The notes: a model not told the origin generated them from the letters alone. Counted from the first letter of the stretch, positions 27,000 to 41,576 are shown. The stretch is 64,000 nt of DNA from Colletes latitarsis (GCF_051014445.1 NW_027488369.1:18308001-18372000); one strand, 5' to 3'. Program-made: numbers and translations.

Positions 27000-29135
27000 T
27001 GATCGAAACCAGGTTTAGTCGACTGTTCCAGAGTGGTCCCACATTACTACGTGATCCAAACCAGAAAAAACCCAGGAGCCGTTCAACAAGTATGTGAAGA
27101 ATGCGAAAGTATGAGTCTGATGAGGTCAAATCCCAGACCTATCCCAGACTTAACTTGCGTTATCCTCTAAAATATTGATCGAAACCAGGTTTAATCGACT
27201 GTTTCAGCGTGGTACCACATTACTACGTGATACAATCCAGAAACAGCCCAGGATCTAGCCATGAAGTATGAGAAATATGCGAAAGTATGAGCCTGATGAG
27301 GGCAAATCCTAGACCTAACCCAAACCTAACATGCGTTATCCTCTAAAATATTTATCAAGACCAGGTTTAATTGAATGTTGCAGTGTGGTGCCACATTGCT
27401 ACGTTAACCAAACCAGAAAAAACCCTGGATCCGTCCAACAAGTATGTTAAAACTGCGACAGTATGACCCTGATGAGGGCAAATCCCAGGCCTAACCTAGA
27501 CCTAACATGCGTTGTCTTCTAAAATATTGATGGAAACCAGGTTTAATTGACTGTTTCAGTGTTGTACTTCATTACTACGTGATGCAATCCAGGAAAAGCC
27601 CAGGATCTGTTCTACATGTATGAAAAATATGCTAAAGAATGAGCCTGATGAGAGCAAATCCCAGACCTAACCTAGACCTAACATGAATTATTCTCTAAAA
27701 TATTGATCGAAACCAGGTTTAATTGACCGTTTCTGTGTGGTACCACATTACTACGTGATCCAATCCAGAAATAGCCCAGGATCTAGCCATGAAGTATGAG
27801 AAATATGCGAAAGCATGAGCCTAATGAGGGCAAATCCTAGACCTAACCCAGACCTAACATGCGTTATTCTGTAAAATATTGATGGAAACCAGGTTTAATT
27901 GACTGTTTCAGTGTTGTACTTCATTACTACGTGATCCAAAACAGAAAAAACCCAGGATCTGTTCTACATGTATGAAAAATATGCGAAAGAATGAGCCTGA
28001 TGAGAGCAAATCCCAGACCTTACCTAGACCTAACATGAATTATTCTCTAAAATATTGATCGAAACCAGGTTTAACTGACAGTTTCAGTGTGGTACCACAT
28101 TACTACGTGATCCAATCCAGAAATAGCCCAGGATCTAGCCATGAAGTATGAGAAATATGCGAAAGTATGAGCCTGATGAGGGCAAATCCTAGACCTAACC
28201 CTGACCTAACATGCGTTATTCTGTAAAATTTTTATCAAGACCAGGTTTAATTGAATGTTTCATTGTGGTACCTCATTACTACGTGATCAAAACCAGAAAA
28301 AACCCAGGATCCGTTCAACAAGTATGTGAAGAATGCGAAAGTATGAGTCTGATGAGGTCAAATCCCAGGCCTAACCTAGACCTAGCATGAATTATTCTCT
28401 AAAATATTGATCGAAACCAGGTTTAATTGACTGTTTCATTGTGGTCCCACATTACTACGTGATCCAAACCAGAAAAAACCCAGGATCTGTTCAACAAGTA
28501 TGTGAAAAACGCTAAACTGTGAGCCTGATGAGGGCAAATCTTAGACCTAACCCAGACCTAAGATGCGTTATCCTCTAAAATATTTACCCAGACCAGGTTT
28601 CATTGAATGTTTCAGTGTGGTACCACTTTACTACGTGATCCAATCCAGAAATAGCCCATGATCTAGCCATGAAGTATGAGAAATATGCGAAAGTATGAGC
28701 CTGATGAGGGCAAATCCCAGACCTATCCCAGACCTAACTTGCGTTGTCCTCTAAGAGATTGATGGAAACCAGGATTAATTGACTGTTTCAGTGTTGTACT
28801 TCATTACTACGTGATCCATACCCGAAAAAACCCAGGATCTAGCCATCAAGTATGAGAAATATGCGGAAGAATGAGCCTGATGAGAGCAAATCCCAGACCT
28901 AACCTAGACCTAGCATGAATTATTCTCTAAAATATTGATCGAAACCAGGTTTAATTGACTGTTTCAGTGTGGTCCCACACTACTACGTGATCCAAACCAG
29001 AAAAAACCCAGAATCCGTTCAACAAGTATGTGAAGAATGCGAAAGTATGTGTCTGATGAGGTCAAATCCCATGTCTAACCTAGACCTATCATGCATTATC
29101 CTCAAAAATATTGATCGAAACCTGGTTTAATCGAC
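26981..29135. repeat. Higher-order satellite module, copy 2
   Basis: Matches 17650-19804 at offset 9331. Its internal part from about 27341 also repeats 2464 bp downstream at 29805. The marker monomer is near 27447. It ends at 'tttaatcgacggtttcagtg', where the array jumps to a different monomer type. Confidence 0.8.
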
Positions 29136-29804
29136 GGTTTCAGTGTGGTACCACACTACTTCGTGATCCAAACCAGAAAAAACCCAGGATCTGTTCAACA
29201 AGTATGTGAAAAACGCTAAACTGTGAGCCTGATGAGGGCAAATCTTAGACCTAACCCAGAGCTATGATGCGTTATCCTCTAAAATATTTATCCAGACCAG
29301 GTTTCATTGGATGTTTTAGTGTGGTACCACTTTACTACGTGATCCAATCCAGAAATAGCCCATGATCTAGCCATGAAGTATGAGAAATATGTGAAAGAAT
29401 GAGCCTGATGAGAGCAAATCCCAGACCTAACCTAGACCTAACTTGCGTTGTCCTCTAAAATATTGATCGAAACTAGGTTTAATTGACTGTTTCAGTGTTG
29501 TACTTCATTACTACGTGATGCAATCCAGAAAAAGCCCTAGATCTAACCATCAAGTATGAGAAATATGCGAAAGAATGAGCCTGATGAGAGCAAATCCCAG
29601 ACCTAACCTAGACCTAACATGCGTTATCCTCTAAAATATTGAGCGAAACCAGGTTGAATGGACTGTTTCAGTGTGGTACCACACTACTTCGTGATCCGAA
29701 CCAGAGAAAGCCCAGGATCTGTTCAAGAAGTATGTGAAAAACGCTAAACTGTGAGCCTGATGAGGGCAAATCCTAGACCTAACCGAGACCTAACATGCGT
29801 TATC

Positions 29805-31400
29805 CTCTAAAATATTTATCAAGACCAGGTTTAATTGAATGTTGCAGTGTGGTGCCACATTACTACGTTAACCAAACCAGAAAAAACCCTGGATCCGTCC
29901 AACAAGTATGTTAAAACTGCGACAGTATGACCCTGATGAGGGCAAATCCCAGGCCTAACCTAGACCTAACATGCGTTGTCTTCTAAAATATTGATGGAAA
30001 CCAGGTTTAATTGACTGTTTCAGTGTTGTACTTCATTACTACGTGATGCAATCCAGAAAAAGCCCAGGATCTGTTCTACATGTATGAAAAATATGCTAAA
30101 GAATGAGCCTGATGAGAGCAAATCCCAGACCTAACCTAGACCTAACATGAATTATTCTCTAAAATATTGATCGAAACCAGGTTTAATTGACCGTTTCTGT
30201 GTGGTACCACATTACTACGTGATCCAATCCAGAAATAGCCCAGGATCTAGCCATGAAGTATGAGAAATATGCGAAAGCATGAGCCTAATGAGGGCAAATC
30301 CTAGACCTAACCCAGACCTAACATGCGTTATTCTGTAAAATATTGATGGAAACCAGGTTTAATTGACTGTTTCAGTGTTGTACTTCATTACTACGTGATC
30401 CAAAACAGAAAAAACCCAGGATCTGTTCTACATGTATGAAAAATATGCGAAAGAATGAGCCTGATGAGAGCAAATCCCAGACCTAACCTAGACCTAACAT
30501 GAATTATTCTCTAAAATATTGATCGAAACCAGGTTTAACTGACAGTTTCAGTGTGGTACCACATTACTACGTGATCCAATCCAGAAATAGCCCAGGATCT
30601 AGCCATGAAGTATGAGAAATATGCGAAAGTATGAGCCTGATGAGGGCAAATCCTAGACCTAACCCTGACCTAACATGCGTTATTCTGTAAAATTTTTATC
30701 AAGACCAGGTTTAATTGAATGTTTCATTGTGGTACCTCATTACTACGTGATCAAAACCAGAAAAAACCCAGGATCCGTTCAACAAGTATGTGAAGAATGC
30801 GAAAGTATGAGTCTGATGAGGTCAAATCCCAGGCCTAACCTAGACCTAGCATGAATTATTCTCTAAAATATTGATCGAAACCAGGTTTAATTGACTGTTT
30901 CATTGTGGTCCCACATTACTACGTGATCCAAACCAGAAAAAACCCAGGATCTGTTCAACAAGTATGTGAAAAACGCTAAACTGTGAGCCTGATGAGGGCA
31001 AATCTTAGACCTAACCCAGACCTAAGATGCGTTATCCTCTAAAATATTTACCCAGACCAGGTTTCATTGAATGTTTCAGTGTGGTACCACTTTACTACGT
31101 GATCCAATCCAGAAATAGCCCATGATCTAGCCATGAAGTATGAGAAATATGCGAAAGTATGAGCCTGATGAGGGCAAATCCCAGACCTATCCCAGACCTA
31201 ACTTGCGTTGTCCTCTAAGAGATTGATGGAAACCAGGATTAATTGACTGTTTCAGTGTTGTACTTCATTACTACGTGATCCATACCCGAAAAAACCCAGG
31301 ATCTAGCCATCAAGTATGAGAAATATGCGGAAGAATGAGCCTGATGAGAGCAAATCCCAGACCTAACCTAGACCTAGCATGAATTATTCTCTAAAATATT
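29805..31400. repeat. Higher-order satellite module, copy 3 (tandem with copy 2)
   Basis: Matches 27341-28936 at offset 2464, exactly 14 monomers. The marker monomer is near 29911. Rare variants 'ctaaagaatgag' (27613/30077) and 'ccgtttctgtg' (27727/30191) are shared. The end joins a monomer with 'aggttgaatgg' and 'gatccgaacc' that duplicates 29641-29820 at offset 1760 (10 monomers). Confidence 0.82.
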
Positions 31401-31482
31401 GAGCGAAACCAGGTTGAATGGACTGTTTCAGTGTGGTACCACACTACTTCGTGATCCGAACCAGAGAAAGCCCAGGATCTGT

Positions 31483-33470
31483 TCAAGAAGTATGTGAAAA
31501 ACGCTAAACTGTGAGCCTGATGAGGGCAAATCCTAGACCTAACCCAGACCTAACATGCGTTATCCTCTAAAATATTTATCAAGATCAGGTTTAATTGATT
31601 GTTTCAGTGTGGTCCCACATTACTACGTGATCCAAACCAGAAAAAACCCAGGATCCGTTCAGCAAGTATGTGAAGAATGCGAAAGTATGAGTCTGATGAG
31701 GGAAAATCCCAGGCCTAACCTAGACCTAACATGCGCTATCCTCTAAAATATTGATCGAAACCAGGTTTAGTCGACTGTTTCAGTGTGGTCCCACATTACT
31801 ACGTGATCCAAACCAGAAAAAACCCAGGAGCCGCTCAACAAGTATGTGAAGAATGCGAAAGTATGAGTCTGATGAGGTCAAATCCCAGACCTATCCCAGA
31901 CTTAACTTGCGTTATCCTCTAAAATATTGATCGAAACCAGGTTTAATCGACTGTTTCAGCGTGGTACCACATTACTACGTGATACAATCCAGAAACAGCC
32001 CAGGATCTAGCCATGAAGTATGAGAAATATGCGAAAGTATGAGCCTGATGAGGGCAAATCCTAGACCTAACCCAAACCTAACATGCGTTATCCTCTAAAA
32101 TATTTATCAAGACCAGGTTTAATTGAATGTTGCAGTGTGGTGCCACATTACTACGTTAAACAAACCAGAAAAAACCCTGGATCCGTTCAACAAGTATGTT
32201 AAAACTGCGACAGTATGACCCTGATGAGGGCAAATCCCAGGCCTAACCTAGACCTAACATGCGTTGTCCTCTAAAATATTGATGGAAACCAGGTTTAATT
32301 GACTGTTTCAGTGTTGTACTTCATTACTACGTGATGCAATCCAGAAAAAGCCCAGGATCTGTTCTACATGTATGAAAAATATGCGAAAGAATGAGCCTGA
32401 TGAGAGCAAATCCCAGACCTAACCTAGACCTAACATGAATTATTCTCTAAAATATTGATCGAAACCAGGTTTAATTGACTGTTTCAGTGTGGTACCACAT
32501 TACTACGTGATCCAATCCAGAAATAGCCCAGGATCTAGCCATGAAGTATGAGAAATATGCGAAAGCATGAGCCTGATGAGGGCAAATCCTAGACCTAACC
32601 CAGACCTAACATGCGTTATTCTGTAAAATATTGATGGAAACCAGGTTTAATTGACTGTTTCAGTGTTGTACTTCATTACTACGTGATCCAAAACAGAAAA
32701 AACCCAGGATCTGTTCTACATGTATGAAAAATTTGCCAAAGAATGAGCCTGATGAGAGCAAATCCCAGACCTAACCTAGACCTAACATGAATTATTCTCT
32801 AAAATATTGATCGAAACCAGGTTTAACTGACTGTTTCAGTGTGGTACCACATTACTACGTGATCCAATCCAGAAATAGCCCAGGATCTAGCCATGAAGTA
32901 TGAGAAATATGCGAAAGTATGAGCCTGATGAGGGCAAATCCTAGACCTAACCCTGACCTAACATGCGTTATTCTGTAAAATTTTTATCAAGACCAGGTTT
33001 AATTGAATGTTTCATTGTGGTACCTCATTACTACGTGATCAAAACCAGAAAAAACCCAGGATCCGTTCAACAAGTATGTGAAGAATGCGAAAGTATGAGT
33101 CTGATGATGTCAAATCCCAGGCCTAACCTAGACCTAGCATGAATTATTCTCTAAAATATTGATCGAAACCAGGTTTAATTGACTGTTTCAGTGTGGTCCC
33201 ACATTACTACGTGATCCAAACCAAAAAAAACCCAGGATCTGTTCAACAAGTATGTGAAAAACGCTAAACTGTGAGCCTGATGAGGGCAAATCTTAGACCT
33301 AACCCAGACCTAAGATGCGTTATCCTCTAAAATATTTACCCAGACCAGGTTTCATTGAATGTTTCAGTGTGGTACCACTTTACTACGTGATCCAATCCAG
33401 AAATAGCCCATGATCTAGCCATGAAGTATGAGAAATATGCGAAAGTATGAGCCTGATGAGGGCAAATCCC
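31483..33470. repeat. Higher-order satellite module, copy 4
   Basis: Matches 17400-19387 at offset 14083. The marker monomer is near 32199. At its end, about 33467-33483, one 11-bp unit of the internal 'agacctatccc' direct repeat is missing compared with 31181-31215. Confidence 0.8.
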
Positions 33471-33859
33471 AGACCTAACTTGCGTTGTCCTCTAAGAGAT
33501 TGATGGAAACCAGGTTTAATTCACTGTTTCAGTGTTGTACTTCATTACTACGTGATCCAAACCAGAAAAAACCCAGGATCTGTTCAACAAGTATGTGAAA
33601 AACGCTAAACTGTGAGCCTGATGAGGGCAAATCTTAGACCTAACCCAGAGCTAATATGCGTTATCCTCTAAAATATTTATCCAGACCAGGTTTCATTGGA
33701 TGTTTCAGTGTGGTACCACTTTACTACGTGATCCAATCCAGAAATAGCCCATGATCTAGCCATGAAGTATGAGAAATATGTGAAAGAATGAGCCTGATGA
33801 GAGCAAATCCCAGACCTAACCTAGACCGAACTTGCGTTGTCCTCTAAAATATTGATCGA

Positions 33860-36805
33860 AACTAGGTTTAATTGACTGTTTCAGTGTTGTACTTCATTAC
33901 TACGTGATGCAATCCAGAAAAAGCCCAAGATCTAGCCATCAAGTATGAGAAATATGCGAAAGAGTGAGCCTGATGGGAGCAAATCCCTGACCTAACCTAG
34001 ACCTACAATGAATTATTCTCTAAAATATTGATCAAAACCAGGTTTAATTGACTGTTTCAGTGTGGTACCACATTACTACGTGATCCAATCCAGAAATAGC
34101 CCAGGATCTAGCCATGAAGTATGGGAAATATGCGAAAGTATGAGCCTGATGAGGGCAAATCCTAGACCTAACCCAGACCTAACATGCGTTATTCTCTAAA
34201 ATATTTATCAAGACCAGGTTTAATTGAATGTTTCAGTGTGGTACCACACTACTACGTGATCAAAACCAGAAAAAACCCAGGATCCGTTCAACAAGTATGT
34301 GAAGAATGCGAAAGTATGAGTCTGATCAGTGAAAATCTCAGGCCTTACCTAGACCTAACATGCGTTGTCCTCTAAAATATTGATGGAAACCTGGTTTCAA
34401 TGACTGTTTCAGTGTGGTACTACATTACTACGTGATGCAATCCAGAAATAGCCCAGGATCTAGCCATCAAGTATGAGAAATATGCGAAAGAATGAGCCTG
34501 ATGAGAGAAAATCCCAGACCTAACCTGGACCTAACATGCGTTATCCTCTAAAATATTGAGCGAAACCAGGTTTAATGGACTGTTTCAGTGTGGTACCACA
34601 CTACTTCGTGATCCAAACCAGAGAAAGCCCAGGATCTGTTCAAGAAGTATGTGAAAAACGCTAAACTGTGAGCCTGATGAGGGCAAATCCTAGACCTAAC
34701 CCAGACCTAACATGCGTTATCCTCTAAAATATTTATCAAGATCAGGTTTAATTGATTGTTTCAGTGTGGTCCCACATTACTACGTGATCCAAACCAGAAA
34801 AAACCCAGGATCCGTTCAGCAAGTATGTGAAGAATGCGAAAGTATGAGTCTGATGAGGGAAAATCCCAGGCCTAACCTAGACCTAACATGCGCTATCCTC
34901 TAAAATATTGATCGAAACCAGGTTTAGTCGACTGTTTCAGTGTGGTCCCACATTACTACGTGATCCAAACCAGTAAAAACCCAGGAGCCGTTCAACAAGT
35001 ATGTGAAGAATGCGAAAGTATGAGTCTGATGAGGTCAAATCCCAGACCTATCCCAGACTTAACTTGCGTTATCCTCTAAAATATTGATCGAAACCAGGTT
35101 TAATCGACTGTTTCAGCGTGGTACCACATTACTACGTGATACAATCCAGAAACAGCCCAGGATCTAGCCTTGAAGTATGAGAAATATGCGAAAGTATGAG
35201 CCTGATGAGGGCAAATCCTAGACCTAACCCAAACCTAACATGCGTTATCCTCTAAAATATTTATCAAGACCAGGTTTAATTGAATGTTGCAGTGTGGTGC
35301 CACATTACTACGTTAACCAAACCAGAAAAAACCCTGGATCCGTTCAACAAGTATGTTAAAACTGCGACAGTATGACCCTGATGAGGGCAAATCCCAGGCC
35401 TAACCTAGACCTAACATGCGTTGTCCTCTAAAATATTGATGGAAACCAGGTTTAATTGACTGTTTCAGTGTTGTACTTCATTACTACGTGATGCAATCCA
35501 GAAAAAGCCCAGGATCTGTTCTACATGTATGAAAAATATGCGAAAGAATGAGCCTGATGAGAGCAAATCCCAGACCTAACCTAGACCTAACATGAATTAT
35601 TCTCTAAAATATTGATCGAAACCAGGTTTAATTGACTGTTTCAGTGTGGTACCACATTACTACGTGATCCAATCCGGAAATAGCCCAGGATCTAGCCATG
35701 AAGTATGAGAAATATGCGAAAGCATGAGCCTGATGAGGGCAAATCCTAGACCTAACCAAGACCTAACATGCGTTATTCTGTAAAATATTGATGGAAACCA
35801 GGTTTAATTGACTGTTTCAGTGTTGAACTTCATTACTACGTGATCCAAAACAGAAAAAACCCAGGATCTGTTCTACATGTATGAAAAATATGCGAAAGAA
35901 TGAGCCTGATGAGAGCAAATCCCAGACCTAACCTAGACCTAACATGAATTATTCTCTAAAATATTCATCGAAACCAGGTTTAATTGACTGTTTCAGTGTG
36001 GTACCACATTACTACGTGATCCAATCCAGAAATAGCCCAGGATCTAGCCATGAAGTATGAGAAATATGCGAAAGTATGAGCCTGATGAGGGCAAATCCTA
36101 GACCTAACCCTGACCTAACATGCGTGATTCTGTAAAATTTTTATCAAGACCAGGTTTAATTGAATGTTTCATTGTGGTATCTCATTACTACGTGATCAAA
36201 ACCAGAAAAAACCCAGGATCCGTTCAGCAAGTATGTGAAGAATGCGAAAGTATGAGTCTGATGAGGTCAAATCCCAGGCCTAACCTAGACCTAGCATGAA
36301 TTATTCTCTAAAATATTGATCGAAACCAGGTTTAATTGACTGTTTCAGTGTGGTCCCACATTACTACGTGATCCAACCCAGAAAAAACCCAGGATCTGTT
36401 CAACAAGTATGTGAAAAACGCTAAACTGTGAGCCTGATGAGGGCAAATCTTAGACCTAACCCAGACCTAAGATGCGTTATCCTCTAAAATATTTACCCAG
36501 ACCAGGTTTCATTGAATGTTTCAGTGTGGTACCACTTTACTACGTGATCCAATCCAGAAATAGCCCATGATCTAGCCATGAAGTATGAGAAATATGCGAA
36601 AGTATGAGCCTGATGAGGGCAAATCCCAGACCTATCCCAGACCTAACTTGCGTTGTCCTCTAAGAGATTGATGGTAACCAGGTTTAATTGACTGCTTCAG
36701 TGTTGTACTTCATTACTACGTGATCCAAACCCGAAAAAACCCAGGATCTAGCCATCAAGTATGAGAAATATGCGGAAGAATGAGCCTGATGAGAGCAAAT
36801 CCCAG
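33860..36805. repeat. Higher-order satellite module, copy 5
   Basis: Matches 16620-19565 at offset 17240, the longest continuous near-identity I can follow in the B array. The marker monomer is near 35356. It ends at 36805, where 'cccagacctaacg' is replaced by 'cccaggcctaacc'. Confidence 0.85.
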
Positions 36806-37021
36806 GCCTAACCTAGACCTAACATGCGTTGTCCTCTAAAATATTGATGGAAACCAGGTTTCATTGACTGTTTCAGTGTGGTACCACATTACTACGTGAT
36901 CCAAACCAGAAAAAACCCAGGATCCGTTCAACAAGTATGTGAAGAATGCGAAAGTATGAGTCTGATGAGTGAAAATCCCAGGCCTAACCTAGACCTAACA
37001 TGCGTTATCCTCTAAAATATT

Positions 37022-37540
37022 GAGCGAAACCAGGTTTAATCGACTGTTTCAGTGTGGTACCACATTACTATGTGATGCAATCCAGAAAAAGCCCAGGATC
37101 TAGCCATCTAGTATGAGAAATATGCGAAAGAATGAGCCTGATGAGAGCAAATCCCAGACCTAACCTAGACCTTACATGCGTTATCCTCTAAAATATTGAG
37201 CGAAACCAGGTTTAATCGACTGTTTCAGTGTGGTACCACATTACTATGTGATGCAATCCAGAAAAAGCCCAGGATCTAGCCATCTAGTATGAGAAATATG
37301 CGAAAGAATGAACCTGATGAGAGCAAATCCCAGACCTAACCTAGACCTTACATGCGTTATCCTCTAAAATATTGAGCGAAACCAGGTTTAATCGACTGTT
37401 TCAGTGTGGTACCACATTACTATGTGATGCAATCCAGAAAAAGCCCAGGATCTAGCCATCTAGTATGAGAAATATGCGAAAGAATGAGCCTGATGAGGGC
37501 AAATCCCAGACCTAACCTAGACCTAACATGCGTTATCCTC
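37022..37540. repeat. Three adjacent near-identical monomers
   Basis: Monomers starting at 37022, 37198 and 37374 share the private variant 'gccatctagtatgag' together with 'actatgtgatgcaatcc', and differ at only a few bases (for example gagcc/gaacc). This is a local single-monomer amplification. Confidence 0.8.
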
Positions 37541-40500
37541 TAAAATATTGAGCGAAACCAGGTTTAATGGACTGTTTCAGTGTGGTACCACACTACTTCG
37601 TGATCCAAACCAGAAAAAACCCACGATCTGTTCAACACGTATGTGAAAAACGCTAAACTGTGAGCCTGATGAGGGCAAATCTTAGACCTAACCCAGACCT
37701 AAGATGCGTTATCCTCTAAAATATTTATCCAGACCAGGTTTCATTGAATGTTTCAGTGTGGTCCCACATTACAACGTGATCCAAACCAGAAAAAACCCAG
37801 GATCAGTTCAACAAGTATGTGAAGAATGCGAAAGTATGAGTCTGTTGAGTGTAATTCCCAGGGCTGACCTAGACCTAACATGCGTTATCCTCTAAAATAT
37901 TGATCGAAACCAGGTTTAATCGACTGTTTCAGTGTGGTATCACACTACTACGTGACCCAAACCAGAAAAAACCCAGGATCTGTACAACAAGTATGTGAAA
38001 AACGCGAAAGTATGAGTCTGATGAGGTCAAATCCCAGACCTATCCCTGACCTAACTTGCGTTATCCTCTAAAATATTGATCGAAACCAGGTTCAATTGAC
38101 CGTTTCAGTGTGGTACCACATTACTACGTGATCCAAACCAGAAAAAACCCAGGATCCGTTCAACAAGTATGTGAAGAATGCGAAAGTATGAGTCTGATGA
38201 GTGAAAATCCCAGGCCTAACCTAGACCTAACATGCGTTGTCCTCTATAATATTGATGGAAACCAGGTTTCATTGACTGTTTCAGTGTGGTACCACATTAC
38301 TACGTGATCCAAACCAGAAAAAACCCAGGATCCGTTCAACAAGTATGTGAAGAATGCGAAAGTATGAGTCTGATGAGTGAAAATCCCAGGCCTAACCCAG
38401 ACCTAACATGCGTTGTCCTCTAAAATATTGATGGAAACCAGGTTTCATTGACTGTTTCAGTGTGGTACCACAATACTACGTGATCCAAACCAGAAAAAAC
38501 CCAGGATCAGTTCAACAAGTATGTGAAGAATGCGAAAGTATGAGTCTGATGAGTGTAATTCCCATGGCTAACCTAGACCTAACATGCGTTGTCCTCTAAA
38601 ATATTGATGGAAACCAGGTTTCATTGACTGTTTCAGTGTGGTACTACATTACTACGTGATGCAATCCAGAAACAGCCCAGGATCTAGCCATGAAGTATGA
38701 GAAATATGCGAAAGAATGAGCCTGATGAGAGCAAATCCCAGACCTAACCTAGACCTAACATGAATTATTCTCTAAAATATTGATCGAAACCAGGTTTAAT
38801 TGACTGTTTCAGTGTGGTCCCACATTACTACGTGATCCAAACCAGAAAAAACCCAGGATCTGTTCAACATGTATGAGAAGTATGCGAAAGAATGAGCCTG
38901 ATGACAGCAAATCCCAGACCTAACATAGACCTAACATGAATTATTCTCTAAAATATTGATCGAAACCTGGTTTAATCGACTGTTTCAGCGTGGTCCCAAA
39001 TTACTACGTGATCCAAACCAGAAAAAACCCAGGATCCGTTCAACAAGTATGTGAACAATGCGAAAGTAAGTGCCTGATGAGGGCAAATCCTAGACCTATC
39101 CCAGACCTAACTTGCGTTATCCTCTAAAATATTGATCGAAACCAGGTTTAATTGACTGTTTCAGCGTGGTACCACATTACTACGTGATCCAATCCAGAAA
39201 CAGCCCAGGATCTAGCCATGAAGTATGAGAAATATGCGAAAGTATGAACCTGATGAGGGCAAATCCTAGACTTAACCCAGACCTAACATGCGTTATCCTC
39301 TAAAATATTTATCAAGATCAGGTTTAATTGATTGTTTCAGTGTGGTCCCACATTACTACGTGATGCAAACCAGAAAAAACCCACGATCTGTTCAACATGT
39401 ATGAGAAATATGGGAAGGAATGAGCCTGACGAGAGCAAATCCCAGACCTAGCTTAGACCTAACATGAATTATTCTCTAAAATATTGATCGAAACCAGGTT
39501 TACTTGACTGTTTCAGTGTGGTCCCACATTACTACGTGAACCAAACCAGAAAAAACCCAGGATCTGTTCAACAAGTATGTAAAAAACGCGAAAGTATGAG
39601 TCTGATGATGTCAAATCCCAGACCTATCCCAGACTTAACTTGCGTTATCCTCTAAAATATTGATCGAAACCAGGTTTAATCGACTGTTTCAGCGTGGTGC
39701 CACATTACTACGTGATACAATCCAGAAACAGCCCAGGATCTAGCCATGAAGTATGAGAAATATGCGAAAGTATGAGCCTGGTGAGGGCAAATCCTAGACC
39801 TAACCCAAACCTAACATGCGTTATCCTCTAAAATATTTATCAAGACCAGGTTTAATTGAATGTTTCAGTGTGGTAACACATTACTACGTGAACCAAACCA
39901 GAAAAAACCCAGGATCCGTTCAACAAGTATGTTAAAACTGCGACAGTATGACCCTGATGAGGGCATATCCCAGGCCTAACCTAGACCTAACATGCGTTGT
40001 CCTCTAGAATATTGATGGAAACCAGGTTTAATTGACTGTTTCAGTGTTGTACTTCATTACTACGTGATGCAATCCAGAAAAAGCCCAGGATCTAGCCATC
40101 AAGTATGAGAAATATGCGAAAGAATGAGCCCGATGTGAGCAAATCCCAGACCTAACCTAGACCTAACATGAATTATTCTCTAAAATATTGATCAAAACCA
40201 GGTTTATTTGACTGTTTCAGTGTGGTACCACATTACTACGTGATCCAATCCAGAAATAGCCCAGGATCTAGCCATGAAGTATGAGAAATATGCGAAAGTA
40301 TGAGCCTGATGAGGGCAAATCCTAGACCTAACCCAAACCTAACATGCGTTATCCTCTAAAATATTTATCAAGAAAAGGTTTAATTGAATGTTTCAGTGTG
40401 GTACCACATTACTACGAGAACCAATCCAGAAAAAACCCAGGATCCGTTCAACAAGTATGTTAAAACTGCGACAGTATGACCCTGATGAGGGCAAATCCCA

Positions 40501-41562
40501 GGCCTAACCTAGACCTAACATGCGTTGTCCTCTAAAATATTGATGGAAACCGGGTTTCATTGAATGTTTCAGTGTGGTACCACATTACTACGTGATCCAA
40601 TCCAGAAATAGCCCAGGATCTAGCCATGAAGTATGAGAAATATGCGAAAGTATGAGCCTGATGAGGGCAAATCCTAGACCTAACCCAAACCTAACATGCG
40701 TTATCCTCTAAAATATTTATCAAGAAAAGGTTTAATTGAATGTTTCAGTGTGGTACCACATTACTACGTGAACCAAACCAGAAAAAACCCAGGATCTGTT
40801 CAACAAGTATGTTAAAACTGCGACAGTATGACCCTGATGAGGGCATATCCCAGGCCTAACCTAGACCTAACATGCGTTATCCTCTAAAATATTGATCGAA
40901 ACCTGGTTTAATCGACTGTTTCAGTGTGGTACCACATTACTATGTGATCCAATCCAGAAAATAGCCCAGGATCTGTTCAAGGAGTATGTGAAGTGTGCGA
41001 ATGTATGAGTCTGATGAGGTCAAATCCCAGACCTATCCCAGACCTAACTTGCGTTATCCTCAAAAATATTGATTGAAACCAGGTTTAATCGACTGTTTCA
41101 GTGTGGTGCCACATTACTACGTGATCCAAACCAGAAAAAACCCAGGATCCGTTCAACAAGTATGTGAAGAATGCGAAAGTATGAGTCTAATGAGTGAAAA
41201 TCCCAGGCCTAACCTAGACCTAACATGCGTTATCCTCTAAAACATCGATCGAAACCAGGTTTAGTCGACTGTTTCAGTGTGGTATCACGCTACTACGTGA
41301 CCCAAACCAGAAAAAACCCAGGATCTGTACAACAAGTATTGGAAAAACGCTAAACTGTGAGCCTGATGAGGGCAAATCGTAGACCTAACCCAGACCTAAG
41401 ATGCGTTAACCTCTAAAATATTTATCAAGACCTGGTTTAATTGAAAGTTTCAGTGTGGTACCACATTACTACGTGATACAATCCAGAAAAAGTCCAGGAT
41501 CTAGCCATCAAGTTTGAGAAATATGCGAAAGAATGTGCCTGATGCGGGCAAATCCTAGACCT

Positions 41563-41573
41563 ATCCCAGACCT

Positions 41574-41576
<3 letters not shown>
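41563..41576. repeat. Target-site duplication, left copy (full-length element)
   Basis: atcccagacctaac, repeated without mismatch at 47562-47575. The following TT could extend it to 16 bp. The position within the monomer is identical to that of the truncated copy (insertion 126 nt after the start of CAGTGTGG). Confidence 0.92.

Larger units (their letters stand above)
24831..41576. repeat. Satellite array, subfamily B
   Basis: 16.7 kb of B monomers at 176-bp spacing, organised in long, nearly identical higher-order modules up to about 36.8 kb and more loosely after that. The start repeats earlier array sequence in a new order: 24831-24940 resembles 12766-12890, then 24942-25440 resembles 12181-12680, then 25489 onward resembles 13870 onward. 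No gene is seen. It ends at the insertion point of the full-length retrotransposon, and its last 14 bases are a target-site duplication. Confidence 0.94.
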
